Positions 35,891-48,250 are shown, numbered from the stretch's first letter. The stretch: 64,000 nt of DNA from Fasciola hepatica (GCA_948099385.1 CANUEZ040000020.1:1240001-1304000), one strand, 5' to 3'. Notes: generated from the letters alone by a model not told the origin. A program made the numbers and translations.

Positions 35891-36879
35891 TCCATTAATG
35901 AACGAATTACAGCGAACAGCCAGAATTCAATTCGTCTGAGGTGCTTATAAGAGGACTGGTATTACCAGGGTGGGACGTTTGAATGGAATGAGAGAACTAG
36001 ATCGTTCGCCAACATCATTGGTCAATGTGTATTCCTGTTTCACCCTATTTACGAGCTAAAAACACAACTCAAAAATTGGATCGAACTAATTCACAACAAA
36101 CAGTACACAATAAACAGGATGGAACCGATTCATACGGTTACTAGTGTTTGAAATCCAACGGTGGAAACATAGCAACCAGTGCGATTGAGGTAAACTTACT
36201 TTGTTGCGTGCTACTGTTATGGGGAACAAATATCAAATTTCACGGTGAACTCAACTTAGAAGTAGGCTTCAGTAGATTAGCATAAAAAGGTCTACTGACA
36301 GTGAATGACAAAGGAAAACTACTTTTGGTGCAAATAAGCATATACGTCAATAAGCATTAAAACCATTAAAAAGAGACAGATTCTGATGCATCTTATAAGG
36401 CGTACACTGTAGACCACATCTAAATAAGCGGTACAGGTGAATAGATAAATCACCCGTGAAAGTTACTGGTTATGTGTTCCCGCCAGAGTGGTGCAGAAAT
36501 ATGAACATTTTCATTTGTTTACACACACTACATTTCCATCACTGGAAGACAACAACTTCGGCAAACCGCGGTAATGTAATGGTCAAGCTGTAGGCCACCA
36601 TTTTGGAATTTAATTATTCATAAGACACCTATTGATCTCTGAACTCATGGCTTTCTGTTTGTCGTTTCAGATGGAATACATGCGACCGCACGCTGACCCA
36701 GTATACTACGGTAAACGTGATTTGATAGCACATAATATCAGGGTAAACATTTTTCCCCTCAAATCGATGTGGTGCGTCAAGCAAGTGATGTGTAATAGAA
36801 GAGGCTGACGTTCAAGACCGGCTACCTACTTTTGACTGATCAAAACGGGTTGCTACCGACCGCAGGATATTTTCAATTG
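35891..36879. other. Intronic, no gene recognised
   Basis: AT-rich. I see no coding motif, SINE head or tandem array. Confidence 0.45.
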
Positions 36880-37035
36880 CTGTCAGTTGCTCTCGGACTC
36901 TTTCTTTTTATTCGTGATTTCCGCTTATTTTTCGGCTCTTTTTCACTTTATGCTGTCTTCAGTTGAGCGATGCTGCAAGGTGGCAACCAAAACCAGAGCG
37001 CCAAAGTGCGAGGTTAATGGTTGGATGAACTGAAC
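36880..37035 (+). mobile_element. RTE family B 3' end fragment
   Basis: Matches the last about 130 bp of the copies ending near 33190 and 47055: a CTCTTTCT/TTTTTCACTTTATG pyrimidine-rich stretch, GGCAACCAAAACCAGAGC, then a GAACTGAACC terminal run. It is strongly 5'-truncated. Confidence 0.6.
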
Positions 37036-37754
37036 CAACATTGTTTTTAAGTAGCGCCTATTTCTCCCCCTCACAAGTGCGACATCTTAGGACTTCAGTG
37101 CGCACCCGAGTTTACAAGATATCTGGAAGGGGTATCAAATTACTTTGGAATTTGGACAGAAAACAAACCGAACTTCCCTGTCGTTTAAATAAAACTGTTA
37201 TGGTAGTTTTTATGGTGGGAAAGTACTTTTTCTACCTCAACTTTTCTAGGATAAGTTACTAAGTGTACAATTGCAGCGTCAGTCCCAAATTTACTAAGAA
37301 TCGCTAAAGACAACAGCACTCGATTCAAAACCCATCAAAATTTGAAATTAGAAAAATTTACAACTTACTTCATTGTTCTCTCGACAAACCTTTATACCTT
37401 GCAAGGAAATTAGGAGGAGTATTGGCTTGCTGTGTGTATATGCCTGTAGAAAGCATTTCGAGGGGAAAAGCATCATTTGAAGTAAAAATATGCAGAACCG
37501 ACGAACACTTCGACAGTGAAATTAGAATAGTCATGTTTTAATGATGAACAGCGATATTTAGTGGCTCAATCGAAACGTTCCGGAGACTTTGAAACCCAGA
37601 ACATGCATTTGAGCGATCAATGTCTCATAAAATTAAAACCAGCAGTTAGATTGGAGTATACTGTTACCCTCTACTAATGGGATTTTATGTTCGTATAAGA
37701 AGTTCAGAGAAATTTTGTTGCGAGAACGAACCATGGAAATTCAATTTCGAAAGG
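37036..37754. other. Intronic, no gene recognised
   Basis: A 73-codon plus-strand frame (37041-37262) has no domain. Nothing else was recognised. Confidence 0.4.
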
Positions 37755-37985
37755 ATTCACGCACATGATTGATGGACATCTGTATCTGCAGTTACACTAT
37801 TACATGCACGCAGATTGATTCGCATGGATTCCAGGTATGATCATGCACGGAAACGTTTCAGACGCTAAGTGATTTGGAGCCTGAGAATCGCTCGTCAGCA
37901 GTGATGGATTGCGAAGCGTAAGTAGACAGAAAGGGCTGTGGTGATCGAAAACAACGCAACCATTTTCAAATGATACAAATGTTAA
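37755..37985 (+). mobile_element. RTE family B linker fragment
   Basis: About 230 bp matching the segment between endonuclease and RT at 31075-31290. Landmarks are GATGGACATCTG, GCAGATTGATTCGCATGG and ATGGATTGCGAAGCG. Confidence 0.6.
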
Positions 37986-37987
37986 TT

Positions 37988-38085
37988 GTCGTTGATCCCT
38001 TCGGGATTCTAACCCACGCATGGTTGCCACCCTCGCTTAAGTGCCACGAGTGCTTCACCAGCTGAGCTGAGAGGCCAAACCGAAT
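37988..38085 (-). mobile_element. tRNA-like SINE head, family 4
   Basis: On the minus strand an A-box-like stretch (CAGCTCAGCTGGTGAAGCA) and a B box (GGGTTAGAATCCC) lie about 50 bp apart, and a short arm GGGATCAAC follows. It looks like a tRNA-derived SINE head. The tRNA-like fold has an expanded D-to-anticodon region, so I do not call a tRNA gene. Confidence 0.5.
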
Positions 38086-38339
38086 GGCTTCTGTCCCTTC
38101 GTATATGAATCACACGGCACATCCGCTCAGATACAGTAGCACATGGTATCCGCCACAATGAACAAATCTGTAATTCACCTGCATACGGCAGGATTTCCCT
38201 TTGTACTAACCAGGGTCTACCAGTTCAGTATGGTAAACAGCTCTGCTGTCACCCGGCTCGCTACGCCCAACCTATCGACGCCTTATGTGATTCTCTACTC
38301 TAAGTCTCAGGGTTGTTGCCGGTTCTCTCGTCAATTATG

Positions 38340-41300
38340 AACTTCACAAATCACATGAATAATCGCTTTCGTTCAACTGCACACATCCACTCACAGAACT
38401 CGCACCAAGCTCGCACTTCCCCAACTGATATTCGTGGTTTCAATCCAAATGTTGACTCTGTGCAACACTTTCTTCAGTCTTCCTCCCCAGTGTCTTATTT
38501 TTAACTGAAGCCCAAATTTCTCCCGCGTCAGATACCAGTCATCTTCAATTTCCCAACTACTTACATCCTGTTTTTCCCCAAAGCTGGTGTTTGTGCCTAT
38601 ATCCACCAATTTGCCGCCTCCTCTCGACCTTCGCGTCTTAATTTCTCCAGCCGGGACTTTGAATTCATGTGGTTGAAAATTCGTTTCTCTTCTTTTACCC
38701 ATTATTTTTGTACTGGTTTCCACTCTCCCAACAGCAATGATCCTCTGATTTTTGAGTTATTATCCTCAAACATTGAGACATTGACTTCAACAGACCCCAG
38801 CCACCAAATCACTATTCTTGGTGATTTTAACGTTCACAACAAGGATTAGCTACTGCACTCATCGGACACCTCAACCATGAGAAGTGAAGCTGAGGCCTTA
38901 ACTATAGTCAACAACCTTTTCCAATTGGTGAATCTCCCTACACACGTTCCCGATCGTATTGTCGATCGTCCGCACACTCTTGACCTCATGCTTACATTCA
39001 TTCCCTTTTCATTCTTTAACGTTACCTCCCTGTCTCCCCTGGGCTCATCGGACCATTGTCTCGTCTGATTTTCCACTCAGTCTTCTCATCCCGTCCCAAC
39101 ACCGAACTCTAGATGCATCTTTTTTTACTACATGCTTGAGTATGAATGCAATGGAAGGGGCACTTACCCCATAGCCACGAAGGTCCACTGCACTACCGGG
39201 GATAACCGGTAACCGGACCCTGACACTTGAAGTGGCGAAGAACTGCATAAGGTCCCAATGGGTCAGGTGTGGTAACGACCCGGACGAGAGTGGATTGCTG
39301 CTGGCGTTACGATTCCGCCGATTGGGATGATTTTCATGACTTTCTGGTCTGCTACCCTTGGAACGACTGTTATTTTGTATCCGATGTTTTCGTGTCTGTT
39401 TCTAATTTCACTAAGACTACTCTGCGAGATATGCACCTTTACATTCCTCATTTCTCTAGATCCGGTAACCCGCAATCCCCTGAGTGGGTTAACCAGGCTT
39501 GCGACCGTGCTGTTTGTTTGAAAACTCAGCGTACCGCCGGTGGCGCCGTTGACCCAACCAAACATCTCAACACCATCGTACAGAGAGCTAAAAAGACATT
39601 TCGTACGCCACAAAGCTGAACGACCAGCCTTGTCCGCTACCGGCAGTCGATCATTCTGGTTCATTGCAAAGGCGGTCCCCCCTTAATTCCTGCCCTTCCA
39701 ACTTTCCTCCCATTCGCAATTCCTCCGTTTTTTGGTCTCCAATCTTATCGATAAGTCCGAGGTCTTTGCCTCCCGTTTTGCTTCAAATTCCACTCGATCT
39801 GTCAACTCTACCCCTCTGTCTTCCTCCCACGTTCTCAGTCCCGCTCTTCTTCCTGCAATAACTACCAGAAAGGTTCTCCAAGTTCTGCGTAATCTGAATG
39901 TTCCCAAACCACCCGGTCCGGACCGTATTCTGCCTATCACCTTAAAAATGTGCTCCAGAGTTAGCCCTCGTTTTACGTCGTCTATTCTTCTCTTTCTCTG
40001 AATCAAGAAACTTTTTCCCTTTTCGTGGAAGAACGCCATTATTTTTTCTATTCCCAAACATGGTGACCCTTAGGACCCCAACAACTGTCGTCCTATCAAC
40101 CTCACATCTATACTTTCGAGAGTTTTTGAAACCGTTATCTCCGACCAACTACGTCCGTTCTTTGGATGTAAAGTTTTGCTGAGCGATCGTTAATATGGAT
40201 TCTGCCAGCGATGTTCTACGGGTGATCAACTAGCGGTCATCTCGCACTCCTGGTCGGCCGCACTCGATAACCATGGAGAAACTCACTTGGTCTCGCTGGA
40301 CATCTCTAAAGCTTTCGGCCGAGTTTGGCTTGAAGCTTAACTGTCGAAACTGTCTTCTTTCGGGTTCCATCCGGCTCTCGTATCTTGGCTGTTATGTTTC
40401 CTCAAAAAGCGAACCATCTCCGTTCGAGTTGACGGGGCTCTATCTCAGCCGTTTCCTGTGGATGCTGGTGTTCCCCAAGGTTCCAAGCTTCCTCTGTTTA
40501 TTAACGATTTTCTATCTTTAGCATCCAACCCATCTCAATGCTTTGTCGATTATGCCACTGTCCATTGCTCCCTTTCTTACCTTACAACTCTCTAAGCCAC
40601 CACGAACACCGATCACGATCGTCCTGTTCTAAATGCACCTCTTGCATCTGATCTAGAACAAATCCTTGCTTGGGGATCCACCAACAGTGTCTGTTTCAAT
40701 GCTTCAAAAACTTCTCTCTCTTCTGTTTCACTTAAACATCTCCCCTGTTATCCTCATCTGAATTTTGGCTCGACTACCCTTCGCTCCACAGGGTCACTTT
40801 CCTTAGTAGATTTATCCATGAATTCATCTCTCTGTTGGTCTCCTTTTGTGTCTACGCTTGCCTCTCGCGCTGCGCGCAAAGCTCGTTTTCTATTTCGTGC
40901 TAGACGCTTTCTTACACCCGTTCACCTTCTTCTTTTGTACAAAACTCAAATCCGACCGACTCTTGAATACTGCTTTCATGTATGAAGTGAAGCTTCGTTC
41001 ATCACCCTTTCGCCTCATGATCGGGTTCAAAGAAAGGCTGTCCGATTAATCAATGTTCTCTCCCTAGCCTCCACCTTGGAGCCACTTGTCAACCGCCGAG
41101 AAGTTTCTTCACTATCTCTTCTCTTAAGTTATTATTTTGGTTTTCGTTTATCAGAACTCGCTTCGACAATTCCCCTTCCCATGACTTTCTTCCGTTCATC
41201 TTGTATGCAGACGGCCAGTCACCCGTATCAGGTCTCTGTCCCTAGATGTCGAACATTTCATTTCAGTCTTCCTTTATTCCCCGAACTGCAAAGCTTCGGA

Positions 41301-41470
41301 ACACTCTCCTTCTTTCCGTATTTCCAACCACTTACAATCTTACTGTTTTCAAGAGCAGGGTCAAAAAACTGAATCTTATTTGAATGTCCCCCACACACAT
41401 CCCATTTACAGTGTCTTTTGACTATGGGGTCCACTCCTTACACTGTAAATCACGTTATGCGTAAAAAAAT
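38340..41470 (+). mobile_element. Jockey-like non-LTR retrotransposon (copy B), near full span, decayed
   Basis: Plus strand. Endonuclease: ILGDFNVHN near 38815, NLPTHVPDRIVDRPHTLDLM near 38930, and PLGSSDHCLV near 39040 (the catalytic SDH). A SINE (39117-39308) interrupts it. The segment resumes with DSADWDDFHDFLVCYPW. RT: NVPKPPGPDRILP near 39900, VSLDISKAF near 40290, TISVRVDGALSQPFPVDAGV near 40415, and a damaged catalytic box FVDYATVH near 40540 (relatives FADD). C-terminus: SRAARKARFLFRARR near 40865. The A-rich tail at 41461-41480 marks the 3' end. At least ten stops or frameshifts are present. It is the best reference here for the two shorter copies. Confidence 0.85.
39117..39308 (-). 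mobile_element. SINE family 3, headless copy inside the Jockey-like element
   Basis: Body matches 21755-21960: TTACTACATGC, ATAGCCACGAAGGTCCACTG, ACCCTGACACTTGAAGTGG, GGTGTGGTAACGA. It lies between the endonuclease SDH motif and the DSADW segment, which are close together in relatives, so it inserted into the Jockey-like copy. I could not define a target duplication. Confidence 0.75.
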
Positions 41471-41479
41471 AAAGAAAAT

Positions 41480-42350
41480 AAATTGGGCATGTTTGATTAT
41501 GTACTGATGTTTGGCAGATTTGTCCCATTGGAAATTCCGGTCCAGGAAAACCCAGTTACTGAACTGCTCAAGGAGGTGAATGGTCCACTGATTCAGACCC
41601 ATAAACATCGTCTGGATGGTTGGGCGGAGCACTTCGAGGGACAGTTTAACTGACCCGTATCTACAAAAGGTGCGCTGGATGACGCAATTGATAGACCTCT
41701 GGATGTAGATATCAGTCACCCAATAGAGATGAGGTTTCTCTGTAAAATAAGCCATTTAAAACGACATAAGACTGCTATCCCGTATACTTCCTGAGACGGT
41801 GATTCAGATTTGATACAGGAGTTGACAAGAATCCTTGGTTTGATACTGGATGAGGGAACCCTTTCCAAAAACTGAAGCGAATCGGTAACCGTGAAAACCA
41901 AAAAGGAATGTCTGATTAAGCAAATAAACTGCTCTCTGCTATTATTCTCCCCTGGTTATCTAACGGTCATAAGCAGCGCTTGCGCGAGATTTAAGCTGGT
42001 TTAGATCCGGCCACCACATCTTCACTGTTCCATAAATTTTAGAACAAAGATACAACTTCCATAGGCCTGCTGTCGGTTTTTATTGATCTAAAAGTGGTGT
42101 TCAACTCAGTCGACTGCAGTTTTTTGGCGTTGCCTTTTGCTGAAGGATGTACCAGAGTAATTTACTTTCATCATAAAGTCCCTGGATATCGATCGCCGAA
42201 GCCGAGTTCCGGCTTAAGGTGATCATCTACCCGAGTTCACTACAAGTGGCGTATGTCACGATTTTTCCATATTACCTTTCATACCTAACTTCTTCCTTGT
42301 TGTCAAGTGATGACAATAATACCTAACTTTTCCCAGGTGGCAGTGCCATA
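41480..42350 (+). mobile_element. RTE family B copy, left part (split by the family A element)
   Basis: Plus-strand RTE in several frames: GWAEHFEGQFN near 41620 (linker), SHLKRHKTA near 41750 and RT pieces to about 42330, ending at the GSNLF-type segment before the catalytic box. The remainder continues at about 46200. Many stops. Confidence 0.7.
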
Positions 42351-45300
42351 CGAAATATCATCATCATCGTACAGCGTTAAACAGTAGGGCAAGCCCCACT
42401 GACCACTGCCTTTCTCACCATGTTGCACGTTGAATTAAAAAGTATGAATATACAAGATGGACAGGGAGTGGACCTACATGGGTGGGAAAAGAAAAGAATG
42501 CCCTAGTAGCCAACACACGGAATACACAGTCTAACTGTACAAACGTACACCGATCAAATATTCTGATTCGATAGAAAGTGACAACACGATCTCCACTGTT
42601 CGCGGTTCGCAGCCATATCCTTCAGTGTCTCCAGCCAACTGGTAGACGGATCTTTTGGACCCCAACCACGAAGACGTGAAGCACCTACTTTTCCTAAGTC
42701 TGCTGTACATTTTCTCATTCCTCGCTGCCACGTCATCTGTTGACCTCAACGTGGTCTCTTCCACTCCCTAGGAGGGGCGGAGAATAGGACACGGTACGGT
42801 AGACGTGTGTTTGCCATACGTAACACGTATCCCAACCAACGAAGTCTACTAAGCTGGATACGCTGTGACAAAACGTTCTCTGAATTAGTACCCAATACTC
42901 GCTTTCTTACCTCATCGTTGCTTACTCGGCTATTCCACCCAATCCTAGCGATACTACGTAAACATCGATGGTCGAAAACCTCAAGACGACGAATATCTTC
43001 AGCACGCAGACTCCAAGTTTCGCAACCATACAACAAAACTGAACGCACAGTGGCACAGTATACACGACCTTTCAACTTCAGTGAAATATCGGATCGGCGC
43101 CACAAGTGCTTCAGTCCAGCGTACGCCGCTCGAGCTTTGGATATCCGCGTACTCACCTCTACTACTGTGCTCCCATCCGTCGTCACGCAGCTACCGAGGT
43201 AGGTGAAGTGGTCGACAACTGACAGCACCTCCCCATCGAGCATCAAGCTCGGAATCGTTGACGTCCAGTCTTGTAACATCACCTTGCACTTTGAAGGTGC
43301 AAATCGCATGCCGAATGAAGCTACAGCTCTTGCGAGATTATCTAGTGCACGCTGAGCATGTTCCGTGGATTCGAACAAGCAGACAACGTCGTCTGCGTAA
43401 TCTAGGTCACATAGCTTTTCACTATCTCCTAGTTCGACCCCTACATCCTGAAGATTTTGCAGCGCACTCTCCATTATTTCATCCATCACGAAGTTAAAAA
43501 GGAATGGAGACAAAGGGCATCCCTGCCGAACACCACTGGTCGTTTCGAACCGACCGGATAGTTCGCCGTAAACCCTTACGCGGCCAGAAGTATGAGAATA
43601 CAATGATCTCATTAGGTTCACGAACTTCTGGGGCATACCTTTTCGATGAAGAGTACTGAAAAGCGATGTTCGATCAACTGAATCGAAGGCGCCTTTCAGG
43701 TCTAAGAAAAGCATTATTGTTGGTCGGCGGTGCGTGTGACGCGTTTCAAGTAGTCGGCGAAGAGTAAAAATCTGGTCGATGCATCCTCGACCTGGGCGGA
43801 ATCCAGCCTGCTGTTCGCGGACATTCCTCTCGCGAGCCGGTGTAAGACAATGCAGCAAAATCGAAGCTAATACTTTGGTGACTATCGGGATTAAGCTAAT
43901 CCCACGATGATTACTGCAGTCATTGCGTATTCCCTTCTTGAAGATGGGAACAATCAATGACTCGCTCCATATTAACGGAATACGCTCCTCGTTCCAAATA
44001 TCACGGAGCAAGGCAGTAAGTGATTTTATCAACGCCTCACCACCCAGTTTGAAAAGAACTGGGGGAAGTTCGTCGGGACCTGCCGCTTTCCCCCGCCTTA
44101 GTAATCGAATACATGACTCTACTTCTACTTCTGATGGGGGCTCAAGTAATACCACCCAAGGAGTCACAGTTGTTGACACGGGAGTAACTACACTAGCGTG
44201 CGGCCAGCTAAACTGTTCCTTGAAGTACTCGGCCCATCGGTCAAGCCTTTGCTGTTTGTTATGGATGGGTTCTCCATTCCTATTGCAAATCGCTTCAGTG
44301 ACCTGAGTTCGCCGTCCACTGGTGTCACGAATAAGTTTGAACAGTCTTTGACTGTTACCTGAAGCAGCTGCCACTTCCATTTCTTCCGCTACATTGACCC
44401 ACCAATTTTCGCGATCCTTCTTAAGGCTTCACGTAACTTGTCTTTGCAGCTTTCTCCGCATCTTATTCATCTCCTTACGGTTCGAAAGCTGACGCTTTTG
44501 CTCCATTATACTCAGCGACTCTTGCGAGATCCAGTGTCTGTGATGGACAACGGATCCAGGACCGCAGACAAAACCTGCTGCAACGTGCATCGCCTGTTTG
44601 ATATGAGACCAATGCTCATCTACATTACTGTTCTCCGTGGATCCTAGCTCATGTGCTAACTTCTGCTCATAACGGGTGCAAACGTCTGGATCACACAAAC
44701 GTTGCACGGCTAATCCGGTTTGCGGTTTGCGACGATGGCCATGGAGCTGGAGAGATAATCGCATTAAAACGAATGCATGGTCAGACTCTACGTACGTGGA
44801 CCAGTAAGATCTACAGTTCTGAACAGAACTGCGCCACCGGTAGCTTACGGCGATATGGTCAATTTGACTAAAAGTACCTGTAGAGCTAGAGCGCCATGTC
44901 GCTGTGCGACGCGAGCTGTGTCGGAAATTTGTGCTAGACAAGAACAATCGATTGTCTGCACAAAATTGGAGAAGCCTATCCCCGTTATCTGTACGCTCAG
45001 CGGGTAAAGCACAACGCCCACCTAAACAGGCTTCTGACACACTGAGTTTGCCAACTTGTGCATTGAAGTCACCAGCTAGCACTACAATGTCGGAACCTTT
45101 ACTGCTGCGAACGAGAGTGGCGAGGGCATCATAGAACTCATCTTTCTGCAAGTCTGAGCTGCAGTCCGTTGGGGCGTACGCCGAGATCACGAACAAATTG
45201 CGTTTAACACAACTATCCTTTCGAACGCCGACTGACCCTTGGAGTCTCACAGCACATAAACGACTGTTAACAGGGATCCAGTCTAATAGGGCAGCCTCAG

Positions 45301-46190
45301 CCTTGTCAGTCAAGACAATTCCTACACCACGTTGACCCACAGCTCTAGCTGCTTCGTCTCCTGAGGTGCGCAGAATATACCTCGATGAGATACCAGGAGC
45401 AGTTAGCTGAATTACATTGCTCGAATCCTGGATACGCGTTTCGCTTAAGCAGCAAACATCAATCTTCAGAGAGTTCATTGTGAGGGCTAGGCATGCCTGC
45501 TGACCGGCCTGCATGAGTGTACGCACGTTGAAGGAGCCGAGATTCAGAGGCTGACGGGGCTTGAGAAAATGTAAGTTACCAGTCAGAGGATTATTCCCGA
45601 TACTATTTGACAGTGAATCGTTGCGAGTATCGACCGTGTTATCAATGGGAGCATTATGGGTGGATAGATGGGGCAAAGAGGGATGGTTAGGGACAGAAGA
45701 CAAAGGTTGAATAACAGAGAGGGAACTCTGAGCAGTAGCACACTTATCACTACCCACCCCGCTCGATGCGATGGGCAGCGCGGTCCTGATTAGCCTGCGC
45801 GACGACCGATGCAGTATGGAATTCTTTATAGTCGTGCAGTTCATGGGAGATGTTGGACGGGTACTGCTAGGGTGTCCAGCCACAAAGCAGGAAAACGATT
45901 AGGGTCCTCATCCAAAGCCTTTAGTTCTGACAAGAACCTATCCGCAAGGCAGCGGGATGGCTTAGTGGAAGCCCATTTGCTTGGATCAATTACTCTTCCA
46001 CTGGTTTTTCCGACTGAGTTGCCAGCTCAAATCAACCCCCAACCTGGAGGACCAGGAGACTGGACTTCGTCTGACCTCTACCCATTGACCTGTCAGGTAT
46101 GATTGCATCTCCGGCTTAAGGAAGCCATCCTGTATAGCTCTTTGGGTCATAGAGGCGCGCAAGCCATCACACCACGTCAAGGTGCAGTCT
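42351..46190 (-). mobile_element. RTE (SR2-like) retrotransposon, family A, almost intact
   Basis: A full-span copy of about 3.8 kb. The 5' UTR (46190-45845) contains the block shared with other RTE 5' ends. The single long ORF follows, and the 3' end is a short ATC/GAT run at 42357-42368. Between ORF and tail are about 190 bp of 3' UTR, matching the truncated copy at 11.33-11.96 kb. It inserted in a family B copy whose parts lie on both sides. A 14-bp stretch (TGCAGTCTCGTCGT) is duplicated at its 5' border near 46185-46215. Low damage makes it the youngest element here by inspection. Confidence 0.88.
42554..45844 (-). pseudogene. RTE ORF: apurinic-type endonuclease plus reverse transcriptase, two TGA stops
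   Basis: One frame of about 1,097 codons from ATG at 45844 is broken only by TGA at 44429-44431 and at 42746-42748. Endonuclease (N-terminal third): FNVRTLMQAGQQ, CLSETRIQD, SAYAPTDCS, AGDFNAQVG, SQIDHIAV and ESDHAF supply the expected catalytic Asn, Glu, Asp and His residues; it nicks target DNA. RT: DELPPVLFKLGG, NHRGISLIPI, AGFRPGRGCIDQIFTL, FLDLKGAFDSVD, SGVRQGCPLSPF and the intact catalytic YADD at 43388-43399; it copies RNA at the nick. The C-terminal part reads FDHRCLRSIARIGW and LRWLGYVLRM. At both stops relatives have Arg (first) and Gly (second), so single base changes explain them. GTG at 45883 is also in frame, but ATG is preferred. Confidence 0.88.
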
Positions 46191-46199
46191 CGTCGTGAT

Positions 46200-47055
46200 G
46201 GTGCAGTCTCGTCGTTGCAAGCTTTTCTGAACAGCATGGATAGCCGTGTAGGAATGTTTGGGATGTGTTTTGCACCTTCAAGGTGCAAGATGTTGTTTCA
46301 TGACTGATTTGGTTCAACACTAAACCTGTGTCAGGGTGGACAATGAACCAAATACGATTTTTATTATATAGGCAAAGTTCCGCTTTTTCCAACTTCAGTT
46401 ATCTGCGGCGTCGACGCCTACCAAAGGTCGAGTGTATGCTGCAGCGGTTGCGTCCGTCCTTCTGTATGGCGTAGAAACATGGCCACTGTGGGTGCAGAGT
46501 AAACGGAGATAATCAACACCCGAACACAAACGTCATCGTAGCATTGCTTGAATCGGGCGAGAACACCGTCTGAACAAAGCTGAGGTTGGGCTTGGAGTAT
46601 TAGGCAAAGGAAACAGTAGACGAAATGCTGAAGCTCGATAGGCTAAGGTCGTTCAGAAATGTGTTGCGCATGTCCTCAGATAAAACACCTCAACACCCAA
46701 TGTTTGCTGACACGGATAAGGGTTGGAAGATGAGAAAGGGTGGTCAGTCCATTACATGGAACAATGGTATGAAAAACTTGACCGGTGGTTGTAACCATGC
46801 AGGACGTATTAGGCTTCCTGGTTGGGGCCCGAGATGCGCCCACTCAATAGATTCATTGGAGGATATAGCTGGATTCCGCGACCAGTGATCCTGATGTATT
46901 CAAGAACTTCATAAACCAGATATTACTGGTCGTAGTTCTTCTCTTGCTTTTTCATACTCTTTTTATTTCTGACTTCCGACTGAGGTTCTATGTGAGACAA
47001 CAACCAGAGCCACGACACCCAGAGAACGGTTGGTGGTTATACGGAGTGAACTGAA
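46200..47055 (+). mobile_element. RTE family B copy, right part with 3' end
   Basis: Continues the copy at 41480-42350 beyond the family A insertion. It reads MFGMCFAPSRCKML near 46255 and the C-terminal GWKMRKGGQSITWNNGMKNL near 46725, then RLPGWGPR. The 3' UTR ends at 47040-47055 in a GAACTGAACTGAGC run. It has many stops. Confidence 0.72.
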
Positions 47056-47149
47056 CTGAGCTCTTCTGCATTGAAAAGATTCCTGTTCAAGACTCCAGTT
47101 CCAGCATTCGATTGGCGCCCCCGCAGAACCTTCTCCCGAAGTTTCCTTA

Positions 47150-48250
47150 CCGCTTTTGTGGGGACTCAGGTTGGGGCTTTTGGTTGTCTTAGCGTTGGAG
47201 CTAAATGAGGGCTGAAGCCGCACTGCTAGAATGTAGCCCTGTAAGCTCCCGGATGTGCGTAGAGACAAAGGTGTTCGAATAAAGTGGGTAACTGCTGTCC
47301 CGATAAACGCAGTTTGTCGCCTCGACACATGCACCCACCGACAGCAGACCAGATGGGATGAAAGATGACTTCTACTTAAAAACTACATGACCTCTTGTGT
47401 AAGGATATCATGGTTTTGGTTAGATATGAATGCTTGAGTAGGTCGGCTGTCGTCGACCGAGGCGCGGTTAGGACTTTTTCGGCTAGATCCAGTGAATGGG
47501 GAACAGTTTCTGGTCCTGTAGTGACAATCGCTTCTTTATTTTTATTACGAAATTCGGGCGCCTCAACCACGCGCACGCCATCCGGCGTCCATCCCCTTTG
47601 AGTTAGGAATGGACCTAGATCGGTCACATTGCGATAAGCCACAAGTGGCAGGGCTTCATACAAGATCGATGATCGTACTGGAGCTGACTCTGGTCGCACT
47701 GGCTTTCGCAAAGCTGTACAAGTACTTCAGTGGGTGCTACAACGGCGGTTAGTCTGCGATAGTCTGTCCCGAACAGCTCGCCGTCGTGTTCCTAAACATG
47801 TTAGTTGAAAAATGATAATTTACTGCACAAGATAACATTAACCAGCACTGGTCTAGTGAGACGTGGCTTGTCAGGTCGCATCGTGACGCTCTGGACCTCC
47901 GTTGAATCCCTACGCCTCATCAATGGGAACCAGTCAATCCCAGCTGTAAAGAATCATAATTAGACAGCTAGCAGCGAGACGTGCACCCAACACAAGTCTG
48001 CACAGGGATCGCGAAGACGTCACAGATGGAATGTCCCCGCGAGCTATATTCCTCATTCTAACCAACGATAGAAAATCACTGGGTGGATGACACGATCTTT
48101 AAAGCTGATGGTTCGTCAATATGCAATCAGTATATGCGCCTCGAACGCTGGGCGGAACACTTTATGGCAATTTAACTGGACTCTAGAGCCAGCCTCTCTT
48201 GCAGCTCTTTCAGCACTACTGGGAGGCGCACTCCCTCAGCTTCTACGATC
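47150..48250 (+). mobile_element. RTE scraps, split by an unidentified stretch
   Basis: At 47195-47375 a frame reads EAALLECSPVSSRMC then HAPTDS, matching RTE endonuclease (relatives KAEAALLDWIPVNSRLC, YAPTD). At 48090-48200 another reads DGSSICNQYMRLERWAEHF, the RTE linker. Between them (about 47390-47850) is sequence without RTE similarity. Confidence 0.6.
47376..47711 (-). other. Unidentified 111-codon open frame within RTE scraps
   Basis: An open minus-strand frame with balanced composition, containing LVAYRNVTDLGPFLTQRG and VRVVEAPEFRNKNKEAIV. It does not resemble RTE, Jockey, CR1 or BEL proteins here. A different frame just upstream (about 47715-47810) is open and follows an acceptor-like TTTAG. 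I do not recognise the product. It could be an old retro-inserted gene piece or part of another element. Confidence 0.3.

Noticed and set aside
37988..38085. Functional tRNA gene on the minus strand
   Set aside because: The distance between boxes and the unpaired acceptor ends fit a SINE head better.
39683..40057. Minus-strand 124-codon Arg/Lys-rich protein
   Set aside because: It is the complement of the Jockey-like RT-coding strand.
42746..44431. TGA read as a sense codon in the RTE ORF
   Set aside because: Both stops are TGA, but related copies have Arg at one position and Gly at the other, so recoding to one amino acid does not fit. Two point mutations are simpler.
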